From Rhizophagus sp. LPA8_4_AMF (Eukaryota; Glomeromycota; Glomeromycetes; Glomerales; Glomeraceae): a DNA stretch of 35,450 nt. The position numbers were made by a program, and so were the translations under genes. Numbering within the stretch: position 1 is the first letter of the stretch; every line of letters begins with the position of its first letter. Location: assembly GCA_021464525.1 (NCBI GenBank), contig JADRCO010000378.1:1-35450 (forward strand), in the 5' to 3' direction. This document shows, piece by piece, positions 1 to 8,776 of this stretch. The notes under the pieces are model-generated. The model saw only the letters and a list, made by a program, of their open reading frames with translations, searched no databases and was not told where the DNA came from.

Positions 1-391
1 AGTCATTGCACCCAGAACTTTACCATCTATAAGGACCATCTAGCCACTTTGGACCCCAAGTGGTATCGTTGAGTGACCACCTGAACAGGACCTTACCATC
101 AAGGTATAGAAGTGACCTTGAAGACAAGACTATGAACTTCCCAATGGCCTCCTAGGGAACGTTATGGAGGACACCATGACCCTTAGTTGAAATATGCATA
201 GTGCAATGCATACTAATTCACCATGATGCAGTCCAGCCTTAACTAATCCCTGTACCTTCACACTATTGGTGGTAGTGTCCGCAGTAAAATTCTTTTAATT
301 TTCTGTGATCGGCAGAAATTGAACCTGCGACCTCACCATAATCAGGCTTCATGAGGGGACTCACGGACTAACCAATGAGCCAAGGGTGATC
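1..391 (-). mobile_element. tRNA-derived SINE, cut by the window edge
   Basis: Read on the minus strand, 391-308 has an internal RNA polymerase III promoter. The A box TGGCTCATTGG lies at 382-372 and a B-box-like GGTTCAATTTC at 325-315. A D-arm (GCTC/GAGT) and a T-arm (GCAGG/TCTGC around TTCAATT) can be drawn, but the acceptor ends do not pair, so this is a tRNA-derived head and not a working tRNA. The ~300 bp that follow (307-1) are visibly richer in G and C than the flanking DNA, have no open frame, and probably form the SINE body; it runs off the window. A long tRNA pseudogene inside another transposon is the alternative. Confidence 0.6.
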
Positions 392-1136
392 AACCCCTTA
401 ATCTACATGATTATTTTGGCTATTGATTCTTAAATACCTAAATAATATATTTTAAAAATTTCAAGTTTTACTTATAAATCTGTAGCTTTGCCAAAACTTC
501 AAAGTCAAATTAGCAGATGATTAGCAAATGATTGGCAAATATCTAATTATTGAAAATTTTGATTCAAGGCTAATTTTAGCAATACATTTTTTTGCCATAA
601 AACTTTTGTAATATATTTTTTATAAATTAAACTGCTAAAAAGAATATTTAGGATAATTTGTCCAATTTGATAAATGATCAGCAAGGTGATAAAAGCATGT
701 GTGCTATGCTCTATTATTGTATAAATGTAATATAATAATTAATAATAAACTATAATTACTAATTTTTTTACCAAATTCTTTATTAAAGTAAAATGTTCAA
801 AGTAATTAGACAGAAATAAATTTCCAAATAATACTTTTAGCTAAATATATAAAAATGAAAATATATGTAAAACAAAATATAATATGAATCAGATATTGTA
901 CAATAGCAAAAAATTTAACAATAATATCAAAAAATATCTTTAAGAATATGTATAAGTAGAAACTGACCATTATAAAATTGAATTAATTCTGAATTTTGTT
1001 AATGATTTAGTAGAAATGATGTACAATTTGGTATAAAGATTTGGATGAAATAAGTAAAGTTTGTTAGTAAATATAATCACTAAAAAAGTACTATAAAAAA
1101 TGATTTAATAACTATTCTGTAATGAAAGCATCAATA
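392..1136. other. gene-free AT-rich spacer
   Basis: No open frame, RNA or clear repeat is visible. This is A/T-rich DNA between the SINE and the 3' end of TAN1; the part nearest 1136 should carry the TAN1 3' untranslated region and poly(A) site. Confidence 0.5.
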
Positions 1137-2423
1137 TCAAGTATGAATTAGATCTGTTTCTTCACTTTTCTTCTTATTCAACTCTACAAAAATTTTTTCT
1201 ATATTATATTTTTTTAACTTCTTATAATCTTCAAGAATACTCATCCCACAAATATTCTGTATAGTATTTTAAGAAAAAACAATAATCAGTAAAAATTAAA
1301 TATTACACATTAAATTTGATGTCACTTCTCACAGCATACCATGAACACATCCACAATTATTACTAATTCCGGGTCAACAAGATTCACTTTATGCTGATTA
1401 CCAACCAACTCTGCAATGGCATTAATTAGTTCCATACGATCTGTAACATTATTGTTTCTGATATTCGGAACAATAGCATACTATTTTTTTATTAGAAGGA
1501 GATGAATTATTAAATAAACTTGAAGATATCAGAAAGGTAATAAATTATGAGATTTTTACTTGAATTTGTTGATTATCTTTTAATAAATGAAATCGTGGCT
1601 TCAATATTTCTTCCGCCATCTTCTTGATATCATTCATGTTAGCATAACAGGTTTTCGTAATAGGAATCATTCTCATGGAAAATCTTTTAATCATTAGTAA
1701 ATACAAATCATGTTGAATCGAAATAATTTCTCTCCCTCAAATTAGAACATCAATATGAAATTACTTACCTAGTCTTCTTTTTTCCTGTATTGTACAAATC
1801 AATCAAAATAGAATGAACGAGTTCAATAGGATTTACGGGTGGGTTTGTCTTAATGAATACAACTAACAAAATTATTATTAAACTTATAAATAATAATTAT
1901 ATCGCACTAAAGAACTCAAGTCGTGAAAAATTATAAATACCACAACCGGTTCCAGTTGGAATTGATACAAAACGACGTGATTTACGAGATTCTTTCATTT
2001 GAGCAATTTCTTTAGCAATTGAGCTTTCCACATCATTATCCGATCCTTCATTATCCGATCCTTCATTAGCAGTATAAATCCTATCAGCATACTATTTCAA
2101 TTAAAATCAAGACATTTAATAACTTGTAAAAAAAGAAAAAAAAGAAAATTATATAAATCCTACCTCATTAAACAAATCATAGCATTCGTTAACACACAAA
2201 GATTCTTTTGTTTGATTACAGCTAACAAATATTCCAGAAATGTTAGGTCCCAAAATAAGTGCATTTTTTTTGTTTTGTTTCCTTCTATGCGACTTTACTA
2301 TAAAAATTGTTAAGTGAATTAAATCAATGAGGGAGAATGAGAAAAAGAACGTCTTGAAACTATACCTTTATGTTTTTTGTAACTTTTACTCGAAACATTA
2401 TTATCACGGTTACGTTTCGACAT
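1137..2423 (-). CDS. TAN1: tRNA acetyltransferase TAN1 (THUMP-domain protein, THUMPD1 homologue)
   Basis: In the known family, TAN1/THUMPD1 partners the acetyltransferase Kre33/NAT10 and binds tRNA for N4-acetylcytidine formation at position 12 of tRNA-Leu and tRNA-Ser. Seven exons join in frame: 2423-2366, 2297-2164, 2091-1941, 1862-1769, 1683-1560, 1480-1340 and 1256-1137, giving 273 aa, the usual length. All six introns are GT..AG and 59-84 bp. Visible landmarks are a Lys/Arg-rich start (MSKRNRDNN), the N-terminal SGIFVSCNQTKE block, a duplicated acidic EGSDN stretch in exon 3, then the THUMP region (about residues 105-220) with GTGCVVFIKTN, KKKTRFSMRMIPITKTC and NLVDPELVIIVDVFM, and a Lys-rich C-terminus. 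It shares a short promoter with divergently transcribed ORC4. The exon 3 donor (cGTATTTA) is weak, but it is the choice that rebuilds the VVFIKT motif. Confidence 0.93.
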
Positions 2424-2554
2424 TAGTGTTTTTATAAATTGTAAAAGGTTATGGTCTTATGGAGAGGTGGGATCTAAAATCATACATCAAATGTCACGTG
2501 CTCATATTTATGTATACTGAATCAAATATTCGCGAAACCTTTCGCACTTAAAAT
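2424..2554. promoter_or_regulatory. shared divergent promoter of TAN1 and ORC4
   Basis: Only 131 bp separate the two start codons, so the untranslated leaders and both promoters must lie here. The sequence shows a perfect E-box CACGTG at 2495-2500 and an E2F/SBF-like palindromic core TTCGCGAAA at 2529-2537, followed by a second TTCGC at 2541-2545. In yeasts and animals such CGCGAAA sites drive G1/S genes, and ORC4 would fit. The sites are seen; their function is inferred. Confidence 0.55.
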
Positions 2555-4385
2555 ATGAGTAGCAAAAGGCATAAAAAGTACACTTGGTCAGAAGAAAGTA
2601 TTACAAAGACACGTAAAGCTCTTAAAGAAAGGCTTTCCGGTCATGCGATACCACAAACGCTCGTTGGCTTAGAGAAAAATAGCAAGTATGTTTCAAATTA
2701 AACACGAAAAGTACTGATTAGAATCTGGCTTGGTGGCGCGAGAATTTATCAATTAAAACGCGTTTATTAAATGAAAAATTCTATTTCTCTTTTCTTAGAG
2801 AATTATACGAGTTGTTAAATAGAACTGTGGCTTTTGGTGAAAGTAATACCTGTATACTTATTGGCCCGTCTGGTTGTGGGAAAACTGCTGTAAGTTTCTT
2901 TACATTATCGAGTAATATGACATCTTTTATCTTTTGAATAATTCATATCTGTTTAAATTTTCTTTTTTTTTTGTAAACAAAGCTTGTAAATAAGGTTATA
3001 CAAGAATTATCTGAAAAATATGACGATGATTTTTGTACCGTGTATTTAAATGGGCTATTCCAAACTAATGATACGATAGCACGTAAGCAACTTGCTCGTC
3101 AGCTAGGAATACAAATTAGACAAGATGTGAGTATATAGATTTCAGTAAAATTTATACGCGTCTTTATTAATTTATATATTATGTAACTGTACTTAGCAAA
3201 CGGATCTTGAAGTGTTTGATCTGTTTAAGTCAGGAAATGAAGCAACGAAGCCTATAGTTATTATAATTTATAATTTCGACGAATTTGTAAAGAATTGTAC
3301 TAAACCATTTGTATATAATTTCTTTAATATAACCACGAGCAAGAATTGTCCTATGGCGTTAATTGGAATTACCCGTAAATTAGTAAGTTTACGCGTAATT
3401 TTATTAAGTAAAAAATTATGTTTAATCTTTTTTAAAAATTCTTTTTTTAATTAATAATAGAGTATATTTACTGATCTTCCTAGTAACATTTTATCGCGAA
3501 ATTCGTATTCCCATATTAACGTTGAACGACCATATACGATTGAAATTTTTACTAAACTTGCTAAAAGTATTTTGACTGTAGATAATTCTATCACAAATGA
3601 TAAGGAATATTGTAAGATGTTTAACAAAAAAATTCAGGTAATTTAAATGATTGTCTATATTTTTCTTTTAACGGAAATAATTTATAATATATGCATTTTT
3701 CATATAGGAGTTGTTTGAAAATAAGTCTTTTAAAAATATTATTGAAAGGATATTCAATAATTCAACAGACATCGTTAGAACTTTTCATAAAATAAGCGTA
3801 AGTTTGAAAATTTGCGACTTAATTTTAAGTTTTTTAATAATTTGTTCTTACGTGTCTTGTTAGTTTGGACCTGTTGGCAAAATGAATATTGAACAACCTT
3901 TTCTTATACCGAGTGATTTCACTGAAGTAGCTATGCAACAAGAAGTGAATATTGACAAAGTCTTACAGGGTAAGAAGTAATTCTATTTTAAAAGATGTAA
4001 TATGTTGCTATTATTAACAAATATTTCTTTCAATGTTGAAGACTTACATGAACCTCAACTATGGATTTTACTCGCAATATATTCACTAAGCGGACGTGAT
4101 TGTACTGTATTTAATTTCGCAATGGTTTATAACGAATATACTAATTATATAAGGTCTTATATAAAAGAATCTGGTAGTAAATTCAAACAAAAGTTGATTA
4201 AAGAGCATTTATTAAGAGCAGAATTTGAATTTTTAGAACAAAGGGCTATAATCAGAAAAGCTGATAATAAAGATTTACCAAAAGATTTTAGAATGATGAG
4301 ATTAACAATTTTACCCGAACAAATAGTTGATGTAGTTTCAAATAATAATAGGTTACCAAGTCTTATGAGGCAATGGATTTCATAA
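2555..4385 (+). CDS. ORC4: origin recognition complex subunit 4 (AAA+ ATPase)
   Basis: ORC4 is part of the six-subunit complex that marks replication origins and loads the MCM helicase with Cdc6 and Cdt1. Eight exons (2555-2685, 2799-2889, 2983-3126, 3197-3382, 3461-3637, 3708-3797, 3864-3969, 4042-4385) join in frame to 422 aa, close to human ORC4 (about 436). Landmarks: the family entry motif LVGLEKNSKELYELL, Walker A GPSGCGKT at residues 66-73, a Walker B-like IVIIIYNFDEF with D150-E151, a sensor-like ALIGITRK near 180, and a C-terminal winged-helix region (exon 8) with FNFAMVYNEY and a final LMRQW. The start is the first ATG of the frame and directly precedes the Lys-rich MSSKRHKKYTW. Introns are 68-113 bp with GT..AG ends. 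A poly(A) signal follows the stop. The two halves of the ATPase fold are in normal order and no break is seen. Confidence 0.94.
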
Positions 4386-4400
4386 TGAATTTGTTAATTA

Positions 4401-4406
4401 AATAAA
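4401..4406 (+). terminator. probable poly(A) signal of ORC4
   Basis: AATAAA lies 16 bp after the ORC4 stop codon in AT-rich DNA. The hexamer is expected often by chance here, so only its position supports it. Confidence 0.35.
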
Positions 4407-5139
4407 AGAATTATAATTGGTTACTGCTCTTTTAGTATTATATTATTCGAGTTAAACTTTATCCAAGCAATTTGATAGTTCCTTTTAGAGATGCAACAAA
4501 TCCTATTTTTAGTATGCTTAAACCTATTTCAGATATTAAAAATACTATTACTTAGTTTGGTTAACTGAAAATTAAGTAAAATATAAAAAATAAGCAAAGT
4601 TTAATTATTTACAAACTAATTATATATAATTTTATAAATATATTTTAAATTTGATAAAATATAACTATAGGCAAATATGGCATAGTGTCTTTATCTTTAT
4701 TAAGTTTAAACACAAATTTACATGGGAATTAAAAAAGTGTTTTCAAACAGGAAGTTTGTCAAAAAGAAGTTGCAATTTAAATGTCAACAGTCAGGACAGT
4801 TTATCTGCAGTAAAAGATGAGTTGTATAAAGGTTTGTAAGAGAGAGTAAACCAAGTGAAAGGCCAATCTATACATATAGCAGAATGATATTGTAAGGAAA
4901 ATTGCTTCAAAAGGAGGAAATTATTAAAATGTTTAGCATGTTCCATAGATCAGATAAATTTCTGCAGTTTTAATTTCAGAATGTAATCATAAAAGGCCAA
5001 TAAGTAGTCATAAGCAGAAATCAGAAAATTTCAGAAAGGAGAAGCACATCATTGCAGCCATAGACACTTAAAGTAAGAGAATTGGTAAAATTATTATGGT
5101 AATTATTGCTATGTGATTTCTTTTTAGTCTGAAGTGTAA
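4407..5139. other. gene-free stretch with no recognised feature
   Basis: A 62-codon open frame at 4651-4839 has no recognisable motif and no extension through splice sites. The stretch lies directly upstream of a degraded LINE 3' end and may be older LINE sequence, but I cannot align it. Confidence 0.4.
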
Positions 5140-5519
5140 CAGATTCTTAGATACCAAATTTCTCTAACTATAAAGAGGTCTCTTTAAGATAGGTTGCTTT
5201 AATATATCCTTACCTATGTAGAAATAACATTTACCAATAGTATATGACAGATAATAGTTTAGTTAATTATATTAAATAGCTTATTATTACCGTCTAGCAC
5301 TGCCTAAAGTATCCTCCTTTAAGCGTACCCTACTTTAAAAGACCCGGGTATTTTACTAGATACAAAAATTTTACTCTTATTTAGTATCCTCCTATAATTC
5401 TGGTAACTTAAGCTTAATTCTGGTAAAATACCAGATATTATATAAGGAGTATAAAATATAGTTCTTATAAAATACCTTTAGGTATTATTCAATTTTTAAA
5501 CTGGGTAAATTGTAAATAG

Positions 5520-5690
5520 GATTCTGATCGATACAGTTCGGTTCAGTAATTGCCAAAACTGAAACTGTTCTGAATTGATCGATATCAGTATTACCAATTA
5601 CTGATACCGATCAGTTTCAGTAATTATTAATATCGAAACTGACCAGTAATTACCAAAAACTGAACCAATTTACCAATTTATTATCAGTTT
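5520..5690. repeat. array of short self-complementary CTGATC/GTAATTAC units (left block)
   Basis: Motifs such as CTGATC, CAGTAATT, TTACCAAAACTGA and their complements recur every 20-40 bp in both orientations, so either strand could fold into many hairpins. The same vocabulary returns at 6580-6870 on the other side of the central satellite, which makes the whole 5520-6870 segment roughly symmetrical. Confidence 0.6.
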
Positions 5691-6575
5691 ACTTTTTAAC
5701 GTTTTCACAATATTTTTTATTAAAAAAATGTGCGAAAATGTTTTTTTTATTAAAATTATTAACAAAAACGTTTTTGCAACATTTTCATTAAGGTAATTAA
5801 AAAAAACATGCAGAAATGTTTTTTTATGAAATTAATAATAAAAAACGATTTTGCAACATTTTCTATTAAAATATTAAAAAACATTGCGAAACTTTTTTTT
5901 TATTAAATTGCTTAATGAAAAACGTTTCGCAACATTTTTGTTAAAACAATTAAAAACATTTGTGAAAACCGCTTTTTTTTATTAAATTATTAATAGAAAA
6001 ACATTTTTGTACCATTTTTGTTAAAATATTTGAAAACGTTTGTGAAAAACATTTTTTATTAAATTATTAATACAACGATTTCGCAACATTTTCTATTAAA
6101 ATAATTAAAAAATGTTGCGAAACATTTTTTTATTTATTATATATCATGTTAAAAAACATTTTGCAACGTTTTTTAACTGTTTTAATAAAAAATGTGAAAT
6201 ATTTTTTTATTTATTATTTATCATATTAAAAGACGTTTCACAACATTTTTTAACAGTTTTAATAAAAAAACGTTGCAAAACATTTTTTTATTTATTATTT
6301 ATCATGTTAAAAGATGTTTCGCAATATTTTTAAACTGTTTTAATAAAAAAACATTGCAAAACATTTTTTTATTTATTATATATCATGTTAAAAAACGTTT
6401 CACAATATTTTTTAACTGTTTTAATAAAGAACATTGCGAAACATTTTTTTATTTATTATATTACATGTTAAAAAACATTTCACAACATTTTTTAACTGCT
6501 TTAATAAAAGAACATTGCAAAACATTTTTTATTTATTAATTTACTTGTTAAAAAATGGTTCGCAACATTTTTTTA
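5690..6575. repeat. satellite of about 75-85-bp units with GTTGCGAAAC/GTTTCGCAAC cores
   Basis: Roughly eleven degenerate units follow each other. In the right half (6105-6575) the unit is about 80-85 bp: a TTGCGAAACA core, T-run, TTTATTTATTAT, CATGTTAAAA, a complementary TTTCGCAAC core, then TTTAACTGTTTTAATAAAA. The left half (5690-6105) is older and nearer 76 bp. Because each unit holds both a core and its complement, the array is self-complementary. The Phe/Ile-rich open frames at 6112-6539 are by-products of the repeat and are not genes. Confidence 0.8.
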
Positions 6576-6579
6576 ATAG

Positions 6580-6870
6580 TTAACTGAGTTTGGTAAATTG
6601 CAATTACCAAAACTGATCAGTAAATTTATCGAAACTAATCAGTAAATTTACCAAAATTGATCAGTAAATTTACCAAAATGATTGGTATAATTTACTGAAA
6701 GTGATTGGTAAATTGGTTCGGTAAATCGTAAAACTGATAGCAAAATTGCAATTATCGAAACTGATCGGTAAACTTACCAAAAGTTTTAGTTCGGTAAATC
6801 AAAAAACCAAAATTGTTCTGATACCAAAACTGATCGGTACAGTTCAGTAATTACTAAAACTGATCAGAGC
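6580..6870. repeat. array of short self-complementary CTGATC/GTAAATTTACC units (right block)
   Basis: The unit CTGATCAGTAAATTTACCAA and variants repeat at about 20-30-bp spacing with inverted copies between them; CTGATCGGTACAGTTCAGTA at 6830-6849 echoes the left block (CTGATCGATACAGTTCGGTT at 5524-5543) as a direct repeat. This block closes the palindromic cargo of the 5290-6914 element. Confidence 0.6.
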
Positions 6871-7134
6871 CCTAATTGTAAAAGACCTGGAATACTTTAA
6901 GCAGTGCTAAACAGTACTTGTAATATTAACTGATATTAACTCTAATAAACTTCACTATATGCTGCAAAAAAAAGAAATTTTACTTATATTTATTATAATA
7001 TAGAAAAGAAATATTTTATTATAAAAAATAAAAATTATTAGTTTTTCATCACCAATCAGTTCTGTAAATATTATTTTTATTTAATTTTATAATTAAAGAT
7101 ATTAGTTGTAGTATCATAACATAAAATTTTTATA

Positions 7135-7310
7135 CAGTCAGACCTTCATATAATTACCCAATTAGTTCTTTTAAAATTAGTGATTGTATAGAGGTGTGAT
7201 TATATGATAAAGATCAAATTTACTAATAAAATGATATGTAGGTTAGCAAAAATAAGGTGCTTATAAAGAGGTGTTCTTATATAGGAGGTGATTATATGGA
7301 AGTCTGACTG
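7135..7310. mobile_element. 176-bp pogo/mariner-type MITE
   Basis: Terminal inverted repeats start CAGTCAGACCTTCATATAAT on the left and CAGTCAGACTTCCATATAAT (reverse complement) on the right, 3 mismatches in 23 bp, with TA on both sides (7133-7134, 7311-7312). The CAGTC start and TA target site are typical of pogo/Tigger-type Tc1/mariner elements. It has no coding capacity and would depend on a transposase elsewhere. Confidence 0.78.
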
Positions 7311-7350
7311 TACTGTATGAATTAATTAAGGCTATAAAAATCTTATAGCT

Positions 7351-8101
7351 ATGGTTCCAGAAGTCTATACTTGATAATCATGTGATTTTGTTCAAATTAT
7401 TGATTTATCACGTGAATTGAAAATAGCCAATTAGAAGTCACGATTTTTAAGTGAAAAGTGAAAATAAATACAAGCATATTTAAAAAAGGAAATTTTGCAA
7501 AAAAAATACTGAAAATTGCATTGATTATAGTATCTTTTTCAGAAATTTAAATGAATAAAAGGTAGGATTTAGGATGCTAAAAGAAAATTTAACATTTTAA
7601 GCCTCAAAACAGCACTCAGTAAATAAATGTCAGTCTGAATTGTGTAAATTTTTGCAAAATAACATGCATTCACCTGACTTATTTATTTCAAATTTAGGGC
7701 AATCTTATAAAAATTACCAAATTTCAAACAGCTATAACTTTTTATATAGGCGTTTTTTTGAAAATCTGACCAGTAATTTAATAGTACTTGTCTTGAAAAA
7801 TAAAGTTACCAGTTTATTTCTTTAAAATTCTATATTTTTTAAAGTGTTGAAAGATTTATAAATACAGTCGACCCCCTATATAGTCACCTCCTGTATAATC
7901 ATATTATATAAAATTCCCCTTTATAAGCACACCATATTTTGGCCCAATATACTAATAAACATATTAAAAAAACCTCCTCTATAGTCACAACATATGACTT
8001 TTTTTATAATCACACCCTTTTTTTTGGTCCTGAAGGGTGTGACTATAAAGGAGGTTGACTGTACCCCAATTTTATTGTCAAGTATAGACTTCTGGTACCA
8101 T
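7351..8101. mobile_element. 751-bp inverted-repeat element (unclassified)
   Basis: The arm at 7351-7378 begins ATGGTTCCAGAAGTCTATAC; the reverse complement of 8101-8074 begins ATGGTACCAGAAGTCTATAC. There are only 2 mismatches in 28 bp. Weaker inverted similarity continues outside the arms (AAAGATATTAG at 7096-7106 and its complement near 8125), so the true element may be larger and the MITE at 7135 may lie within it. A second MITE (7865-8061) is inserted just inside the right arm. A 61-codon frame at 7640-7825 shows no motif. No target duplication could be fixed. Confidence 0.55.
7865..8061. mobile_element. 197-bp pogo/mariner-type MITE
   Basis: The ends read CAGTCGACCCCCTATATAGT and, reverse-complemented, CAGTCAACCTCCTTTATAGT; 3 mismatches in 23 bp. 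TA flanks both sides (7863-7864, 8062-8063). It shares the CAGTCRACC type of end with the element at 7135-7310 and is probably a separate subfamily of the same superfamily. It is nested in the 7351-8101 inverted-repeat element. Confidence 0.82.
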
Positions 8102-8106
8102 ATAAT

Positions 8107-8700
8107 TTAAATTTTTTTAAAGCTAATATCTTTATATATAATGGTAATTATATATAGCTACATGAAAACTAAATTTTCTTTTTACCTGCAGAAATTTATT
8201 AAAATCAATAAATTTTTTTTCTGGATGATTAAATCAGTTTTTAATTTTTTTTGCTTGATTTAAACCAAAAAATACATACTTTAAAAAGAAAAGTTCTTAT
8301 ATGAAAGGTACCTGTAAGTGGATTAACTATACTAATAAAATACATTTTAAAAAAAAAATTTATCACAAAACTATAAATATGTAATACATAAAAAAAAAAT
8401 AAATTAAAATACTAGGATTAATAATAAAAATTATTAAAAAATAATATTAATATGTTTTTTTTCTGTCCATTATTTTAATTATTTATATTTATATCTTGTA
8501 AAACTTAATTAATAAATATTATAAAAAAGTTACTTTATAGCACTTTGATATTATTATTACATTACTTTTACAAGTTTTACAAGTAAATAATCTCAGTGCC
8601 CTTTCTGAAAATTTCAGTATATTTGATTGGTTAGTAATCATCATTTCGGACAAATCAGTGGCTTTCTGCTTAAAGCAGAAATCATCGTCCCTAGTTTTTT
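8107..8700. other. gene-free AT-rich spacer upstream of SMC4
   Basis: Long A and T runs, no open frame, no repeat that I can name. The last part, from about 8590, becomes less AT-rich and probably begins the SMC4 promoter. Confidence 0.45.
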
Positions 8701-8717
8701 GGTGTTTTTGGGATGTA

Positions 8718-8723
8718 ACGCGT
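8718..8723. promoter_or_regulatory. MluI cell-cycle box (MCB-like ACGCGT) upstream of SMC4
   Basis: A perfect palindromic ACGCGT stands 54 bp before the SMC4 start codon. In ascomycete yeasts MBF binds this sequence in G1/S promoters. CG-rich hexamers are rare in DNA this AT-rich, which makes chance less likely. Function here is inferred. Confidence 0.5.
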
Positions 8724-8776
8724 TCTTTTTGAGTTTTAAACTCGATGAATAATAAGTTTAATAACCACTTTTTATA

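Larger units (their letters stand above)
5290..6914. mobile_element. 1625-bp TA-flanked MITE-type element carrying satellite DNA
   Basis: The ends are inverted repeats. The left reads CCGTCTAGCACTGCCTAAAG and the reverse complement of the right reads CTGTTTAGCACTGCTTAAAG; within about 26 bp the only differences are transitions plus one indel. A TA dinucleotide flanks both sides (5288-5289, 6915-6916), as in Tc1/mariner-type insertions. There is no transposase frame. The outer left 230 bp (5290-5520) is also found, diverged and in the other orientation, as part of the 258-bp element at 24035-24292. The long copy therefore equals the short element plus about 1.35 kb of palindromic and tandem repeats. 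It sits inside a LINE 3' end. Confidence 0.75.
5140..6973 (+). mobile_element. degraded 3' end of a LINE, split by a later insertion
   Basis: The plus strand from 5140 to 5289 and again from 6915 to 6973 follows, in order, the 3' untranslated end of the minus-strand LINE at 27300-29775. Shared blocks are CAGAT.CTT.GATACCA, TCCTTACCT.TGTAGA, TGACAG, TTAATTATATTA.ATAGCTT, TTAACTCTAATAAA and a terminal CTGC followed by poly(A) (6966-6973). The homology is cut at a TA dinucleotide by the element at 5290-6914. This is an old relative of the younger LINE in the window; its coding part is not recognisable upstream of 5140. Confidence 0.7.

Noticed and set aside
4651..4839. A 62-codon frame upstream of the degraded LINE
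   Set aside because: No motif, no alignment to the LINE coding end, and no splice extension; expected by chance at this length.
6112..6539. Two open frames with repeated FLFIIYHVKK-like text that could look like a membrane repeat protein
   Set aside because: The periodicity is that of the ~80-bp satellite, which continues outside the frames and reads through in different frames.
5690..6575. Regular direct repeats that might suggest a CRISPR array
   Set aside because: Units are 75-85 bp with no unique spacers, degenerate throughout, in a eukaryotic genome with introns.
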